In this document: positions 13,401 through 38,521 of the stretch, in pieces
How the letters are laid out: every line of letters starts with the position of its first letter
Position numbering within the stretch: the first letter of the stretch is position 1
NCBI GenBank assembly: GCA_965153355.1
Contig: OZ231127.1
Span: forward strand, 84,010,001 to 84,074,000
Length of the DNA stretch: 64,000 bases
Reading direction: 5' to 3'
Origin: Flaccisagitta enflata
Taxonomy: Eukaryota; Chaetognatha; Sagittoidea; Aphragmophora
Program-made: the position numbers and the translations under genes
The notes under the pieces: generated by a model
Databases searched by the model: none
Told to the model about the DNA's origin: nothing
The model's input: the letters and a program-made list of their open reading frames with translations, nothing else

Positions 13401-15330
13401 AAGGGCTAGGGTTAGGGTTAGGGTTTGTCAATGAGACAAAGAAATCCCAGTTGTAGGGTTACATTCTCATTATAATAAAAGGAGTGAGACATGAAAAAGA
13501 CGAGGATAGGCATGGAAATTTAACCCCAAACTTGAAGGGTTCAGAATGTCTCAGGAAAGATTTGAAAAACAAAGTCATCTCAATCATGACAGTTTTCTGT
13601 CTCACTCTATAGTTTATAACTGATTCGTAACCCTACTTATCATATTGAATTGTCTCAAAATTTATGCCCCTCAGAGGATGTCAATATTTCAAGTACTGAG
13701 GTGAGTGATAAGTGAGTATATGAGTATGAGTGTGAGTGAGTGAAAATGAAGGTTCAATGGGGGTCATAAACTTTGAGACAATTGAATCAGAGTAGTAGGG
13801 TTACATTCTCATTGAAATAGTAGGAGTGAGACATGAAAAAGAGAAGATTAGGATCGATAAATTCATCCCAAATTCAGAGGTTTCAGTACGTCTCAGCGGT
13901 TATCTGAAAACAGCCTCCTGGGGCAAGGGTTAGGGTTAGGGTTGTGTTTCAGTGAAGGGTTAGGGTTAGGGTTAGGTTTCAGTAAAGGGCTAGGGTTAGG
14001 GTTAGGGTTAGGGTTAGTCAGTGAGACAAAGAAATCCCAGTTGTAGGGTTACATTCTCATTATAATAAAAGGAGTGAGACATGAAAAAGAAAAGGATAGG
14101 ATAGAAAATTTCACCCCAAACTAAAAGGGTTCAGAATGTCTCAGGAATGATTTGAAAAACAACGTCATCTTAATCATGACAGTTTTCTGTCTCACTCTAT
14201 AGTTTATAACTGAATCGTAACCCTACTTATCATATTGAATTGTCTCAAAATTTATGCCCCTCAGAGGATGTCAATATTTCAAGTACTGAGGTCAGAGATA
14301 AGTGAGTATATGAGTATGAGTGTGAGTGAGTGAAAATGAAGGTTCAATGGGGGTCATAAACTTTGAGACAATTGAATCAGAGTAGTAGGGTTACATTCTC
14401 ATTGAAATAGAAGGAGTGAGACATGAAAAAGAGAAGATTAGGATTAATAAATTCATCCCAAATTCAGAGGTTTCAGTACGTCTCAGCAGTTATCTGAAAA
14501 GAGAGTCTTCTGGGGCTAGGGTTAGGGTTGTGTTTCAGTGAAGGGTTAGGGTTAGGGTTAGGTTTCAGTAAAGGGCTAGGGTTAGGGTTAGGGTTTGTCA
14601 ATGAGACAAAGAAATCCCAGTTGTAGGGTTACATTCTCATTATAATATAAGGAGTGAGACATGAAAAAGACAAGGATAGGATCGAAAATTTCACCCCAAA
14701 CTTAAAGGGTTCATTATGTCTCAGGAATGATTTGAAAAACAAAGTCATCTTAATCATGACAGTTTTCTGTCTCACTCTATAGTTTATAACTGAATCGTAA
14801 CCCTACTTATCATATTGAATTGTCTCAAAATTTATGCCCCTCAGAGGATGTCAATATTTCAAGAACAGAGGTCCTAGATAAGTGAGTGTATGAGTATGAG
14901 TGTGAGTGAGTGAAAATGAAGGTTCAATAGGGGTCATAAACTTTGAGACAATTGAATCAGAGTAGTAGGGTTACATTCTCATTGAAATAGTAGGAGTGAG
15001 ACATGAAAAAGAGAAGATTAGGATTGATAATTTCATCCCAAATTCAGAGGTTTCAGTACGTCTCAGCGGTTATTTGAAAACAAAGCCTCCTGGGGCTAGG
15101 GTTAGGGTTGTGTTTCAGTGAAGAGTTAGGGTTAGGTTTCAGTAAAGGGCTAGCGTTAGGGTTAGGGTTAGTCAATGAGACAAAGAAATCCCAGTTGTAG
15201 GGTTACATTCTTGTTATAATTAAAGGAGTGAGACAAGAAAAAGAGAAGGTTATGATTGAAGCTTTCACCCCAAACTTTAAGAGTTCAGTGTGTCTCAGGA
15301 TTTATCTAGAAAACAAAGCCAACTTAGTGA
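7490..15330 (+). repeat. About 580-bp satellite with interstitial TTAGGG runs, ~13.5 monomers
   Basis: The anchor CAGTACGTCTCAGC recurs at 7516, 8086, 8665, 9237, 9826, 10407, 10988, 11560, 12151, 12731, 13305, 13886, 14477 and 15055 (mean spacing 580). Each monomer has three short GTTAGGG runs split by TTTCAGTGAAG and TTTCAGTAAAGG spacers, and one CGTAACCCTACTT. Internally each monomer is an old unequal dimer: GTAGGGTTACATTCTCATT and the following GAGTGAGACATGAAAAAGA block occur twice, about 350 and 230 bp apart. Variant markers repeat every four monomers. Confidence 0.95.
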
Positions 15331-15640
15331 GGATAATTACCTGTCTCACTTCATAATGAATCAATCTAATTTGCATATTGTCACAAGATGATTTAAATTC
15401 ATGTAATTAGCCATGTCATGATTTTTTTCACTTTGGACAAGCTAGGTGAATTCAATGTCCTGTCTCCAATCAATTGGTATATTTCATTAGATAAACAAAT
15501 TATGATTTAGATTGATTTTGTCCTTCTTGGGACACTGAAATAAGACATAGCAGTTTCATCTTCCACATTGAATTTATCTCCAAGAAAATCCTGCTTAGTT
15601 CCCAGTTAGGGCTGTGCTGTGTGAAAGATCTCTTTATAAC
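15331..15640 (+). repeat. Right inverted flank of the TTAGGG satellite
   Basis: Inverted counterpart of 7131-7489 (see that entry), for example TTTGCATATTGTCACAAGAT and CTTCCACATTGAATTTATCT. Confidence 0.7.
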
Positions 15641-15965
15641 TTCTCAAAAAATTTAGAAAGGAATGTAGTTCTAGGAATTTTATTTAATTGACAGGGGTAA
15701 CCGGGTTGCCTGTCACCCAGAGTTGACCCTAGAAATGATCAAAGCAAGCATTTAAATTGGCATAAGTTAGGGCTGGTATGTTCAAGTTACAGCATTAGAT
15801 GTCCTCATGTAAGTGACTTTTAATAATCCCTCATTACAGAAGTTTTTCAGTGTACTATATTCTCCTCATCATAGTGATTTTCAATGTCTTCTCAGCTAAG
15901 TGAGTTTTGGTGTCTCCTCATCTCAGTGTTTTTCACTGTCTCACCATCTCAGTGATTTACAATGT
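15641..15965. other. Transition sequence, no gene seen
   Basis: AT-rich sequence passes into degenerate TCTCAGTGATTTTCA units from about 15850. Confidence 0.5.
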
Positions 15966-18900
15966 CTTACCATCTCAGTGATTTCCACTGTCTCACCCTC
16001 TCAGTGATTTTTTATGTTTCACTATCTCAGTGATTTTCAGTGTCTGGCCATCTCATTGATTTTCAATGTCTCACAATCTCAATGATTATTTTTGTCTCAC
16101 CATCTCAGCAAATTTCAGTGTCTCACTATCTCAGTGATTTTTCATGTCTCATGACCTTAAAGATTTTCACTGTCTCACCACATAAGTAATTTTCAATGTC
16201 TCACCATCTCAGTGATTTTTCATGTCTCACCATTTCAGCGATTTTCAGTGTCTCGCCATCTCAGTGATTTTTCATGTCTCACCATCTCAGTGGTTTTCAC
16301 TGTCTCACCATCAGTGGTTTTCACTGTTTCACCATCTCAGTTATTTTTGATGTCTCGCCATCTCAGCGATTTTCAGTGTCTCACCATCTCAGTGATTTTC
16401 AATGCCTTGCCATCCCAGTGATTTTCACTGTCTCACCATCTCAGTGATTTTCACTGTCTCACCATTGCAGCGATTTTCAGCATCTCACCTTCTTAGTGAA
16501 TTTTCATGTCCTATGACCTGAGTGATTGTCACTGTCTCACCACCTGAGTGATTGTCACTGTCTCACCATGTCAGTGATTTTTCATGTCTTACCAATGAAA
16601 GCAGCTATCGCTGACTCAAAAAAAGTTGTGAATGGAAGTTTTTTTTATCGAAGCATATCATTTTGGTCAAAAGATATTGATCCTGAAAACTTCTGGTTGT
16701 GCCATTTGAAAAAAAAATTAGTTTTCCTAGCTGTGAATATAAAAAATGTATTATCAGGCGAAATGGCCTTTCCCAAGCGCCTCAAATTGAAGTAAGTGAT
16801 TTCTCCCCTCTGTTTCAAAAAGTCGAATTATGTAATTCTAATTTTACATGTCTCTAGTCATCCTAGCGATTTTCAGTGTCTCGTCATCTCAGTGATTTTC
16901 CATGTCTCTAGACATCCAAGTGTGATTTTCTATGTCTCTAGTCATCCTATTGTGGTTTTCTATGTCTCTAGTCATGCCAATGTGACTTTCCATGTCTCTA
17001 GTCATCATAATGTGATTTTCCATGTCTCTAGTCGTCCTAGTGTGATTTTCCATGTCTCTAGTCATCCAAGTGTGATTTTCCATGTCTCTAGTCATCCTAG
17101 TGTGATTTTCCATGTCTCTAGTCATCCTAGTGTGATTTTCCATGTCTCTAGTCATCCTAGCGTGATTTTACATGTCTCTAGTTGTCCTAGTGTGATTTTC
17201 CATGACTCTAGTCATCTCAGTGTAATTTTCCATGTCTCTAGACATCCAAGTGTGATTTTCTATGTCTCTAGTCATCCTATTGTGGTTTTCTATGTCTCTA
17301 GTCATGCCAATGTGACTTTCCATGTCTCTAGTCATCATAATGTGATTTTCCATGTCTCTAGTCATCCTAGTGTGATTTTCCATGTCTCTAGTCATCCAAG
17401 TGTGATTTTCCATGTCTCTAGTCATCCTAGTGTGATTTTCCATGTCTCTAGTCATCCCAGTGTGATTTTCCATGTCTCTAGTCATCCTAGTGTGATTTTA
17501 CATGTCTCTAGTTGTCCTAGTGTGATTTTCCATGAGTCTAGTCATCTCAGTGCAATTTTCCATGTCTCTAGACATCCAAGTGTGATTTTCTATGTCTCTA
17601 GTCATCCTATTGTGGTTTTCTATGTCTCTAGTCATGCCAATGTGACTGTCCATGTCTCTAGTCATCATAATGTGATTTTTTATGTCTCTAGTCGTCCTAG
17701 TGTGATTTTCCATGTCACTAGTCATCCAAGTGTGATGTTCCATGTCTCTAGTCATCCTAGTGTGATTTTCCATGTCTCTAGTCATCCCAGTGTGATTTTC
17801 CATGTCTCTAGTCATCCTAGCGTGATTTTACATGTCTCTGGTCGTCCTAGTGTGATTTTCCATGACTCTAGTCATCTCAGTGTAATTTTCCATGTCTCTA
17901 GACATCCAAGTGTGATTTTCTATGTCTCTAGTCATCCTATTGTGGTTTTCTATGTCTCTAGTCATGCCAATGTGACTTTCCATGTCTCTAGTCATCATAA
18001 TGTGATTTTCCATGTCTCTAGTCGTCCTAGAGTGATTTTCCATGTCTCTAGTCATCCAAGTGTGATTTCCCATGTCTCTAGTCATCCTAGTGTGATTTTC
18101 CATGTCTCTAGTCATCCTAGTGTGATTTTCCATGTCTCTAGTCATCCTAGCGTGATTTTACATGTCTCTAGTTGTCCTTGTGTGATTTTCCATGACTCTA
18201 GTCATCTCAGTGTAATTTTCCATGTCTCTAGTCATCCTAGTGTGATATTCCATGACTAGTCATCCTAGTGTGATTTTCCATGACTACAGTTATCCCAGTG
18301 TAATTTTCCATGTCTCTAGTCATCCTAGTGTAATTTTCCATATCTCTAGTCATCCTAATGTGTTTTTCCATGTCTCTAGTCATCCTAGTGTGATTTTCCA
18401 TGTCTCTAGACACCCAAGTGTGATTTTCCATGTCTATAGTCATCTAGTGTGACTTTCCATGTCTGTAGTCATCCTAGTGTGACTTTTCATGTCTCTAGTC
18501 ATCCTAGTGTGATTTCCCATGTCTCTAGTCATCCCACTGTAATTTTCAATGTCTCACCATTGCAGCGATTTTCAGTGTCTCACCATCTTAGTTATTTTCA
18601 CTGTCTCACCATCTCAGTGATTTCCAATGTCTCCTCATCTCATTGATTTTCAATGTCTCTTTATCTCATTGATTTTCAAGATAAGCCCTTGTATAAGCCA
18701 TTTAGAATTTTTTGAGGTTTTCTTTTGTCTTTTCGATGTTTCCTTATCTCAGTGATTTTCAGTGTCTCCTTGTCTGAGTGATTTTCAGGGTCTCCTTATC
18801 TAAGTCATTGTCTATGTCTCCTCATCTCATTGATTTCTGATGTCTCCTTCTCTCAGTGATTGTCAAAATCTCCTCATCTCCTCGTTATGAGGATTTTCAA

Positions 18901-19304
18901 TGTCTTATACCCGAACTGATATTCTTTCTGTCTCAATCTCTACTGTTCTCTCTGTCTCATACTTTATCTTCCCTTCTCAATGTCTCAATTTTGTTTCAAA
19001 CTATGATTCTCAATGTCTCTGTCAGTGACATCTTAGATGTGGGGTAAATGGGGAAAATTTCAGCCCATGGCTATGAATGCCCCTACCGCATTGGATGTCC
19101 TCCTCTTAGAGTGTTATGAAATCAAGTGAATTCAATTTTTTGAGAAAAAAATAAAATTCTGGATTCACAATGTCTCACATGTCTCAATTTATGTCTCTGT
19201 CTCTGTGTCTGTCTCGGTTTTTGTCTCAATGTCTCACGTCTGTCTCGACCCGTCCCATTAAAAAAAATGGAGCTCAGAGCCAGAGTGGCTGGAAAAGGGC
19301 TTCC
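15966..19304 (+). repeat. Minisatellite block, copy 2 of the large direct duplication
   Basis: Corresponds to 1-3744. The offset is 15965 at the left edge, 15953 through the 30-bp array and 15563 after it; the change marks the 390-bp duplication unique to copy 1. The 30-bp units with 330-bp periodicity occupy about 16845-18545 (antisense open stretches begin at 17155, 17485, 17815, 18145). A 487-codon open stretch here is repeat-driven, not a gene. Confidence 0.9.
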
Positions 19305-19954
19305 ATGGAAGTCCCGGAAGTCCCTTCTCCTACGCCGCTGATTTCATGCGTAGTCTCGTTCTGCCCCCAAAATGTATCAACTTCCCTAAAAGACTCATAA
19401 AACAAAATGAAATCCATTTTTCTCTGCAGGACTCAAAAAGACCGAAGGGACTTCGCCTCTTCGACTTTTTTCCAAATGATGGATACATCACGAATTATTA
19501 TCAAACAAGTCTGGATACACGGCAAGACAGTCGCGGACGGTTGGGCAGGGGCCGTAATGCAAAAACAGCTTGCAATTCATCCGACCGACACGGCAAGGTG
19601 AAGAGTCGCGTGTCCGTGACTAAAAACCAATTCATGACAATATGCAAATGAGCATTTGGGCGATAATCGCTAAAACCTCACTTTTCTTTTGAAATCATGA
19701 TAGTTTTTGCTGTAACAACTTACTCCAAACCTGGCAACCTTTTTTACAAAATTTGAATGAATCGAAACGATGTTTTTAAGACGCCAAATCTTTCACGGAA
19801 AAATGTAGTGCTTCACCTCACTTTTGCATCAGTAATGAACCCATTATCCATCCACTAACTATTTTATCAGTTAAATTGGCAATGGATACACCTGACATGT
19901 ACATATATGTCATATTCTTCGGTACAAGATGCCTTTTGATAAGCAATTCTTTTG
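19305..19954. other. Non-coding, old dispersed repeat remnants
   Basis: Apart from the hairpin-ended element at 19505-19626, the stretch from about 19700 shows the motif series (GACGCCAAAT, GTGCTTCACCTCACTTTTGCAT) also seen at 32690-32900 and 49720-49920. No coding signal. Confidence 0.4.
19505..19626 (+). mobile_element. Hairpin-ended (HINE-like) element
   Basis: AACAAGTCTGGATACACGGC start, CAGTCGCGGACGGTTGGGCA, short CCGACCGACA core, end GAGTCGCGTGTCCGTGACTA with AAAA. GTCGCGGAC subfamily. Confidence 0.75.
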
Positions 19955-20107
19955 AACAAGGCCGGATAAACGGCCACCAGTTGCGGACAGGTGGGCAGGG
20001 GCGGAAATGCGTGTCTTCACTCGTGCTCACTGACGGACCAACCAACCAACGGACGGATGGACGGACGGACAAAGCCTCTCATAGAGTTGCGTGTCCGCAA
20101 CTAAAAA
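19955..20107 (+). mobile_element. Hairpin-ended (HINE-like) element, GTTGCG subfamily
   Basis: AACAAGGCCGGATAAACGGC start, GTTGCGGACAGGTGGGCAGG, ACGG-type microsatellite, end GAGTTGCGTGTCCGCAACTA. Confidence 0.85.
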
Positions 20108-20537
20108 AGACAGGAAAATGAGGATTTTCAGTGAAATTTTGCTGACACTCTTTTCAAGTACTTTGAGGTCAAAATTATAAAAAGCCAAACATCATCAAAA
20201 CATAGTTTTCTCTAAAAACGATTTTAGAAGATAACTCTTTGTTTTTTCACTTTTTCATTGTCTATGCCAACTTAAAATTTCAACCAGCCCCCTGTCAATG
20301 GACAAGAATGAAGTTTGTAAAAAATTTCAGTTTATCTTTTTCAGTAACATTGGCTAAATCTGAGTTTCTTGCTAAATTGATGCAAAACTTGCTTTCAAAT
20401 ATCATGCATGTCTCATTTCAATCACTTTTATACTCTTTTTTTTATGAGAACATCATTTTTTTTCTCAAAGGCTTCATATTCTTATTTTCAAAGCCAAATG
20501 AAGCCTTCAAGGTTCTTAAAGCGTTCTTTATTATAAA
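20108..20537. other. Non-coding, diverged repeat shared with 50140-51085
   Basis: CAGTAACATTGGCTAAAT and CCCCTGTCA landmarks match the sequence around the insertion at 50300-50931, which provides a paralogous empty site for that insertion. Confidence 0.5.
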
Positions 20538-20539
20538 TA

Positions 20540-21657
20540 CCGTATTTCCTCTACACCATCCGTTCAAACTACCGCCAGGTGGTTTTAAGTATTACTCTGG
20601 ATTTTCTGCTTGTTTACACTCAATATGGACCTCCTGAATAAGAATCCAGCTTCAAAGAAATCTTTTTTGTAGCGCTTTTTGAAAAAATCCAAAATTGATA
20701 ATTTTTTCTCTTATTTTGCAGTCAGAATTTTTAGGATTGTTAGACGATCTTTTTAGATAGCATATTTGAATTCCTGATGAAATTTCCTTTCATTTGATGG
20801 GTCGCACTATATACTTTCAAGAAGAAATAAAATTCTTAGTTTTTAAGCCACCGTTACCAAAAGTAATAATTTGCAATGGTGGCTAAAAAATTGAAAATTT
20901 GATCTCTTTTAAAAATATATATAGTGCAACCTATCAAATGAAAGGAAATTTCATCAGGAATTCAAATATGCTATCTAAAAAGGTTTTCTAACAACGGTCT
21001 AAAATCTGGGTGCAAAATAGGATGAAAAACAATCAATTTTGGATTTTTTTCAAAAGGTGCCACAAGAAAGATTTCTTTGAAGCTGGATCCTGGTTCAGTA
21101 AGTCCATCCTGAGTATAAACAGGAGGAAAATTCAGAGTAATACTTATAACCACCTGGCGGTAGTTTGAACGGATGGTGTCTAATTAGCACCCCTCCTCTA
21201 ATTCGCACCCCCCCCTGTTTTGAGAAAAAATGTTTTTTTCTAAACTGCTTTTATTTGACTCAACATCTTTAGAAATGAAATTTTTGGTTGTGCTTTTATT
21301 GTTTTTCTTTCTGGTTTTTTTTCTATATCAGTGGATCTTTCTGTTCAAAGCACTATCTATAACAGGTTTAGCCTAATGTTTGCTGTTTTACTCTCTCTTT
21401 AGTATTTTTCCTTTAATTGATTAAGTCAGAGGGAGTGAAAACAAGGCCGGATACACGGCCACCAGTTGCGGACGGGTGGGTAGGAGTGGAAATGCGCGTC
21501 TTCACACTTTTCGACTCGTGCTCACCGACGGACTGACGGACCAACGGACGGACGGATGGACAGACAAAGCCTCTTATAGAGTTGCGTGTCCGCAACTAAA
21601 AACAATGTCATATTTCAATCTTGTTAGCACCCTGGGCACTAATTAGAGGAAATACGG
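20540..21657. mobile_element. TA-flanked inverted-repeat element with internal foldback
   Basis: Ends CCGTATTTCCTCTA and its reverse complement, both flanked by TA. Most of the interior is a palindrome centred near 20860: about 20560-20800 pairs with about 20920-21180 (TTCAAAGAAATC, CACCTGGCGGTAGTTTGAAC, CATCAGGAATTCAAATATGC). A hairpin-ended element (21440-21602) is nested inside. No transposase is visible, so it is non-autonomous. Confidence 0.7.
21440..21602 (+). mobile_element. Hairpin-ended (HINE-like) element, GTTGCG subfamily, nested
   Basis: AACAAGGCCGGATACACGGC start, GTTGCGGACGGGTGGGTAGG, ACGG microsatellite, hairpin GTTGCGTGTCCGCAAC plus TAAAAA. It lies inside the TA-flanked element. 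Confidence 0.85.
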
Positions 21658-21659
21658 TA

Positions 21660-22008
21660 CTATATAAACTATGGGGAACCTTATGATATACTATTGCTCA
21701 ATTTTACTTAATATATTTCTATTAAATACTGTTAAAACAAATGCCAATCATTAAAGTCTGGGGATATTTTCATGATATTCATTTAAAAATCATAAGATAT
21801 TGTCTTAATTTTACTAAAATTCAATTGTTTTCTTAATGTTCTTTAAATATTATCATAAGCGAAATTTTTTTCTCAAGATATGAAGCCTTTGTATGTCCTT
21901 AAGATGTTCTTAATTTTAGGGCAATTTGAAGCCTTGATGTTCTTATAAACTAGGTTATTTAAAAAAATAGAGTGTATTTGCTTATTTTTCTATTTTCACT
22001 CTTTCATT
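21660..22008. other. AT-rich intronic sequence, nothing recognised
   Basis: No ORF, repeat or splice-linked exon seen; probably part of kinase intron 4. Confidence 0.4.
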
Positions 22009-22180
22009 TTTAGTCGCGGACACGCGACTCAACACCTTGTCGTATTGGTCGGCAGGTCGGTATGTTGGTCCGTCTGTCCGTCATGACGCGTCTGTCACAT
22101 TTTTGAATTTCGAGCGTATTTTGCAATACTGCTCCTGCCCAATCGTCTGCAACTGGATTGCCGTGTATCTGGCCTTGTTT
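22009..22180 (-). mobile_element. Hairpin-ended (HINE-like) element, GTCGCGGAC subfamily
   Basis: Reads TTTTTAGTCGCGGACACGCG at the left and CCGTGTATCTGGCCTTGTT at the right, so the canonical orientation is minus. Confidence 0.8.
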
Positions 22181-22370
22181 CCATTTTGACCAAATTTGAT
22201 ACCCTAAATGTTGATTTCGTGGGATCGTTGTCTTAAATGATGCTGCCCCCCTGTAAATTTGTGATCGGTTTTATATATACATCATTTAATAGCCCCTGAC
22301 CAGAGTTTTAAAAAAGTTTTGCTTTGGAACCAACATATTGACCATAACTTGGGCTTGTTTCTAAGTGAAC

Positions 22371-22421
22371 CTTGAATGAACGAATGAATGAATGACTGAA
22401 TGAATGAATGAATGAATGAAT
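22371..22421. repeat. (GAAT)n microsatellite
   Basis: Near-continuous GAAT repeats, followed at 22456-22533 by degenerate GACAGACCGACC repeats that end about 50 bp from the exon 4 donor. Confidence 0.9.
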
Positions 22422-22586
22422 TTTGGAAGGATTTCGTATTTCAAACGTTCGCATGACAGACCGACCGACAGGCCGACACCAACAGACAGACCGACAAACA
22501 CTGCGACACCGACAGACAGACCGACAGACACTGCAAGTTTGCAACATCTATATACGGAGAGGCGAGGACGGAACAAGACGACTCAC

Positions 22587-36050
<13,464 letters not shown>

Positions 36051-36087
36051 GCCATGTCCTCCCAATCAAGTGGAAATTCGCGGATTT

Positions 36088-36108
36088 TTACTGTATGCTC
36101 TTGTACAT
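36088..36108 (-). promoter_or_regulatory. Possible short upstream ORF in the kinase 5' leader
   Basis: An ATG followed by five codons and TAA (product MYKSIQ) ends 37 bases upstream of the exon 1 ATG. If the transcript starts further upstream it would be a minimal uORF able to lower translation. The same bases include a CATACAG that could instead be a weak 3' splice site. Confidence 0.2.
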
Positions 36109-36854
36109 TGCTAGGAATGGCAGAATAAAAAGTAAAGGTCGACCACGGCATTTGAGAAAGAGATTGAATACCTAAGCGGTTTGCTTGATCGTTGAAAAAA
36201 TCAAATGATAAGATGATTGGAGACTTTAGATATTGTCAATCGAAAATCCGGACGTGGAAGTGAAAAGTTGGGAAGGAGGAGGAAGAGGAAGAAGACAAAA
36301 AGACGAAATGTTGCACGACAGGTTGGCGTATTACATCGAATGCAAATCGTGAAAACTGGTTTTGCAAATTCTGCGCTTTGGATGTTTGCACAACAAATCT
36401 ACATTCTCTCGGCAAATCTAGACGAATTGAGCTATAATGCCTGGATTGGTCTTGAATGATAGTTAATTTGATTTAGTTTCCTAATCCTTCATTTGTTAAG
36501 CCTGCATTCAAAGATTTTTGCAAATTTGACCAAGTTTCATGACAAAAAAAGTTCGATTTTTGATTTCTTTTCTTACGTTGAGTGAAGAAGTCTAATGTTA
36601 GAACCCTTGAAGTTAGTTTATAAAGCTTTCTCAAGAAACTTCAGAGATTCCCCTTTAATTAAAGACAAAGTACGAGATACAGTTTGTTTTCACTTGGGAG
36701 CAATAGGGCCGGTACAAAGAGGGTCATTTGAAAAAAAAACATCGTTCGAGCTATTTCATAAGAATGGTGAAGCAGGAAATGACTCTCTCTCTAACGACTT
36801 GTTAGTAACAAGTAAGGTCCTCATTGCTCCCAACATACTGTGGAGTGTAGAAAC

Positions 36855-37050
36855 AATGTAGATTGATGGGAAGATTTAAATAGATAGATTGATAGATAAA
36901 TAGAATGACAGATTGATAGATAGACCGATAGACTAGTGATGGAGCAAGATATATAGATGGAAAGATGGAAAGATAGATAGATAACTAGATAGATAACAAG
37001 ATAGATAAATGGATGGATACAAAGATAGGTTAATAGATAGATAAATACTA
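36855..37050. repeat. Degenerate (GATA)n microsatellite
   Basis: GATAGATAGAT-type repeats with interruptions. Confidence 0.85.
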
Positions 37051-37099
37051 TTTTGGAAAAAAAATCTTTCAACATTAGTTCATTTATTGACCTAAATTG

Positions 37100-37240
37100 A
37101 ACACCAATCGACCATAAACCCATCAATATTTAGTATAAGCCACCTTCAACTGAATCACAGCTGCCATCTTTCAGGGAAGGGATTTGTAGAGCTTCTTGAG
37201 GTACTTTGAAGTGATAGGGTTTAAAGCCTTTCTAACAAAT
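37100..37240 (-). pseudogene. Tc1/mariner-like transposase C-terminal relic
   Basis: Minus-strand translation gives ITSKYLKKLYKSLP, then after a frame break KMAAVIQLKVAYTKY and a stop. This resembles the conserved end of Tc1-type transposases (SMPRR..AVI...G..TKY pattern). No DDE residues are seen. A related tail is at 48828-49061. Confidence 0.5.
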
Positions 37241-37339
37241 TTTGAATGCATTGAGCAAAAAAGATGCCATATGCATTCATCACTTGCAGATTTGAAGGGC
37301 TTTAATTGCCTCACCAACTGTTCAATGACTTCTTGATTA

Positions 37340-37530
37340 TAACATACAGTTGAGCTTCACTAGAGCTGTAGAGCGCATGCCACGGGACTAGGCAAAATCA
37401 TGCCTTGTAGTGAAGCTGCTTATTGCCAATATAGAAGTAACAACAAAATCTTTTATGGGACTTTAAAATTTATGCCTTATAGGCGGGCATGCCTTATTAG
37501 CGGGTGCGCTCTAGTGGTGCTCCACTGTTT
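37340..37530. other. Intergenic, inverted GCATGCC motifs
   Basis: GCATGCCACGGG, CATGCCTTGTAG, ATGCCTTATAGGCGGGCATG and TAGCGGGTGCGCTCTAG occur close together; possibly an eroded inverted-repeat element. No gene. Confidence 0.3.
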
Positions 37531-38521
37531 ATAGCGAGATATAACAAGACAAATGGTCTTTTTTTCCAAGATAGTAGATAGCTAGTGTTGAGGGCAAGAG
37601 GCGACGGAAATGAACACATCAGTACCACCTCCTTGAGCATTCAAGGAGAAAAATAAGAATAAATGGTAGCAAGCCACACATACCTTATTGGCCGGGAAAA
37701 AAAATTGATGTCATTTGATTAGGCACACATCATGCTATTCAACCCACCATTATTGTACAAACTCGAGTAAAATAAGGAGAAGAATACATATTGCCTCAAT
37801 CCTAAGTACCCCGTACATAATTAAATTGTTGCACTCATCACAGTACATAATTGGTAGCTCTAAAAAAAACTTCCAACATGATAGAACAAAAAATTCATGA
37901 GCGTCTAGTAAACCTACTATTACAGCCTCATAATCCTGTACAGTCGCAACATTTGCTGAACAAACTCACGCTAAAAAAATTCAAGATATGTAACCATTGG
38001 TTATCCAATTTATGGGCCACCGCCCAAAATATTTTTATCCAGTCTCAAACTCAAATACCATCCAAGGCAATACAGGGAATACCACGCCAACCGAAACAAT
38101 ATATTTTCTCTTCTGAAAACGATAGGTTTGATCTGAAAACAGATTCGGTAGATCTTTTAAACCGATTTTATACCCACAAGAAAAATCGGATCAAAAATTC
38201 TCTCTGGAACTGTTTTTAGAATTGATCCATCTTTCTTAGATGCAGAGTTATGTCGTTTTCTTTGGTCCCGGCAGGCGGAGTATGGTGTATATCCAAATAC
38301 AAATACGCCCAAACAAGGCTAATAGTCTCATTTTTAAAGTTAGATAGCATGATAACATCTTTTACCATAACTACTCCACAACTTTGAAAAGAAAAAAAAT
38401 TTCAATCATTTGAAAAAGAAAATTCAATGCCGCATCATGGCAATTTCTTCGATTGAAAAAAAAACATTGAAATTTCCAGATTAGTTGAAACATATTCAAA
38501 TTTGGTAAATTAAAATGTCTA

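Larger units (their letters stand above)
36109..38519. other. Upstream of kinase exon 1; no second gene recognised
   Basis: Probably includes the kinase promoter and leader, but no TATA or CpG-island signal is clear. Holds a (GATA)n tract and a Tc1-like tail (separate entries). A 122-codon open stretch at 37851-38219 has no recognisable motif and is unsupported. Confidence 0.4.

Noticed and set aside
7490-15330. Chromosome end (telomere)
   Set aside because: TTAGGG runs are short, embedded in 580-bp monomers and followed by more than 45 kb of other sequence, so they are interstitial.
16796-18259. 487-codon open reading frame (and 325 codons at 1329-2306, plus antisense frames of 105 codons)
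   Set aside because: The frame is a by-product of a 30-bp tandem repeat with no stop in either strand; there is no ATG start, no splice context and no domain.
19505-20107. tRNA-derived SINE interpretation of the hairpin-ended elements
   Set aside because: No A-box/B-box pair or A-rich/LINE-like 3' tail pattern was seen; hairpin, microsatellite and subterminal complementary motifs fit HINE-type elements better.
37851-38219. 122-codon open frame as a small gene
   Set aside because: No homology-like motif, codon pattern or splice support; AT-rich region.
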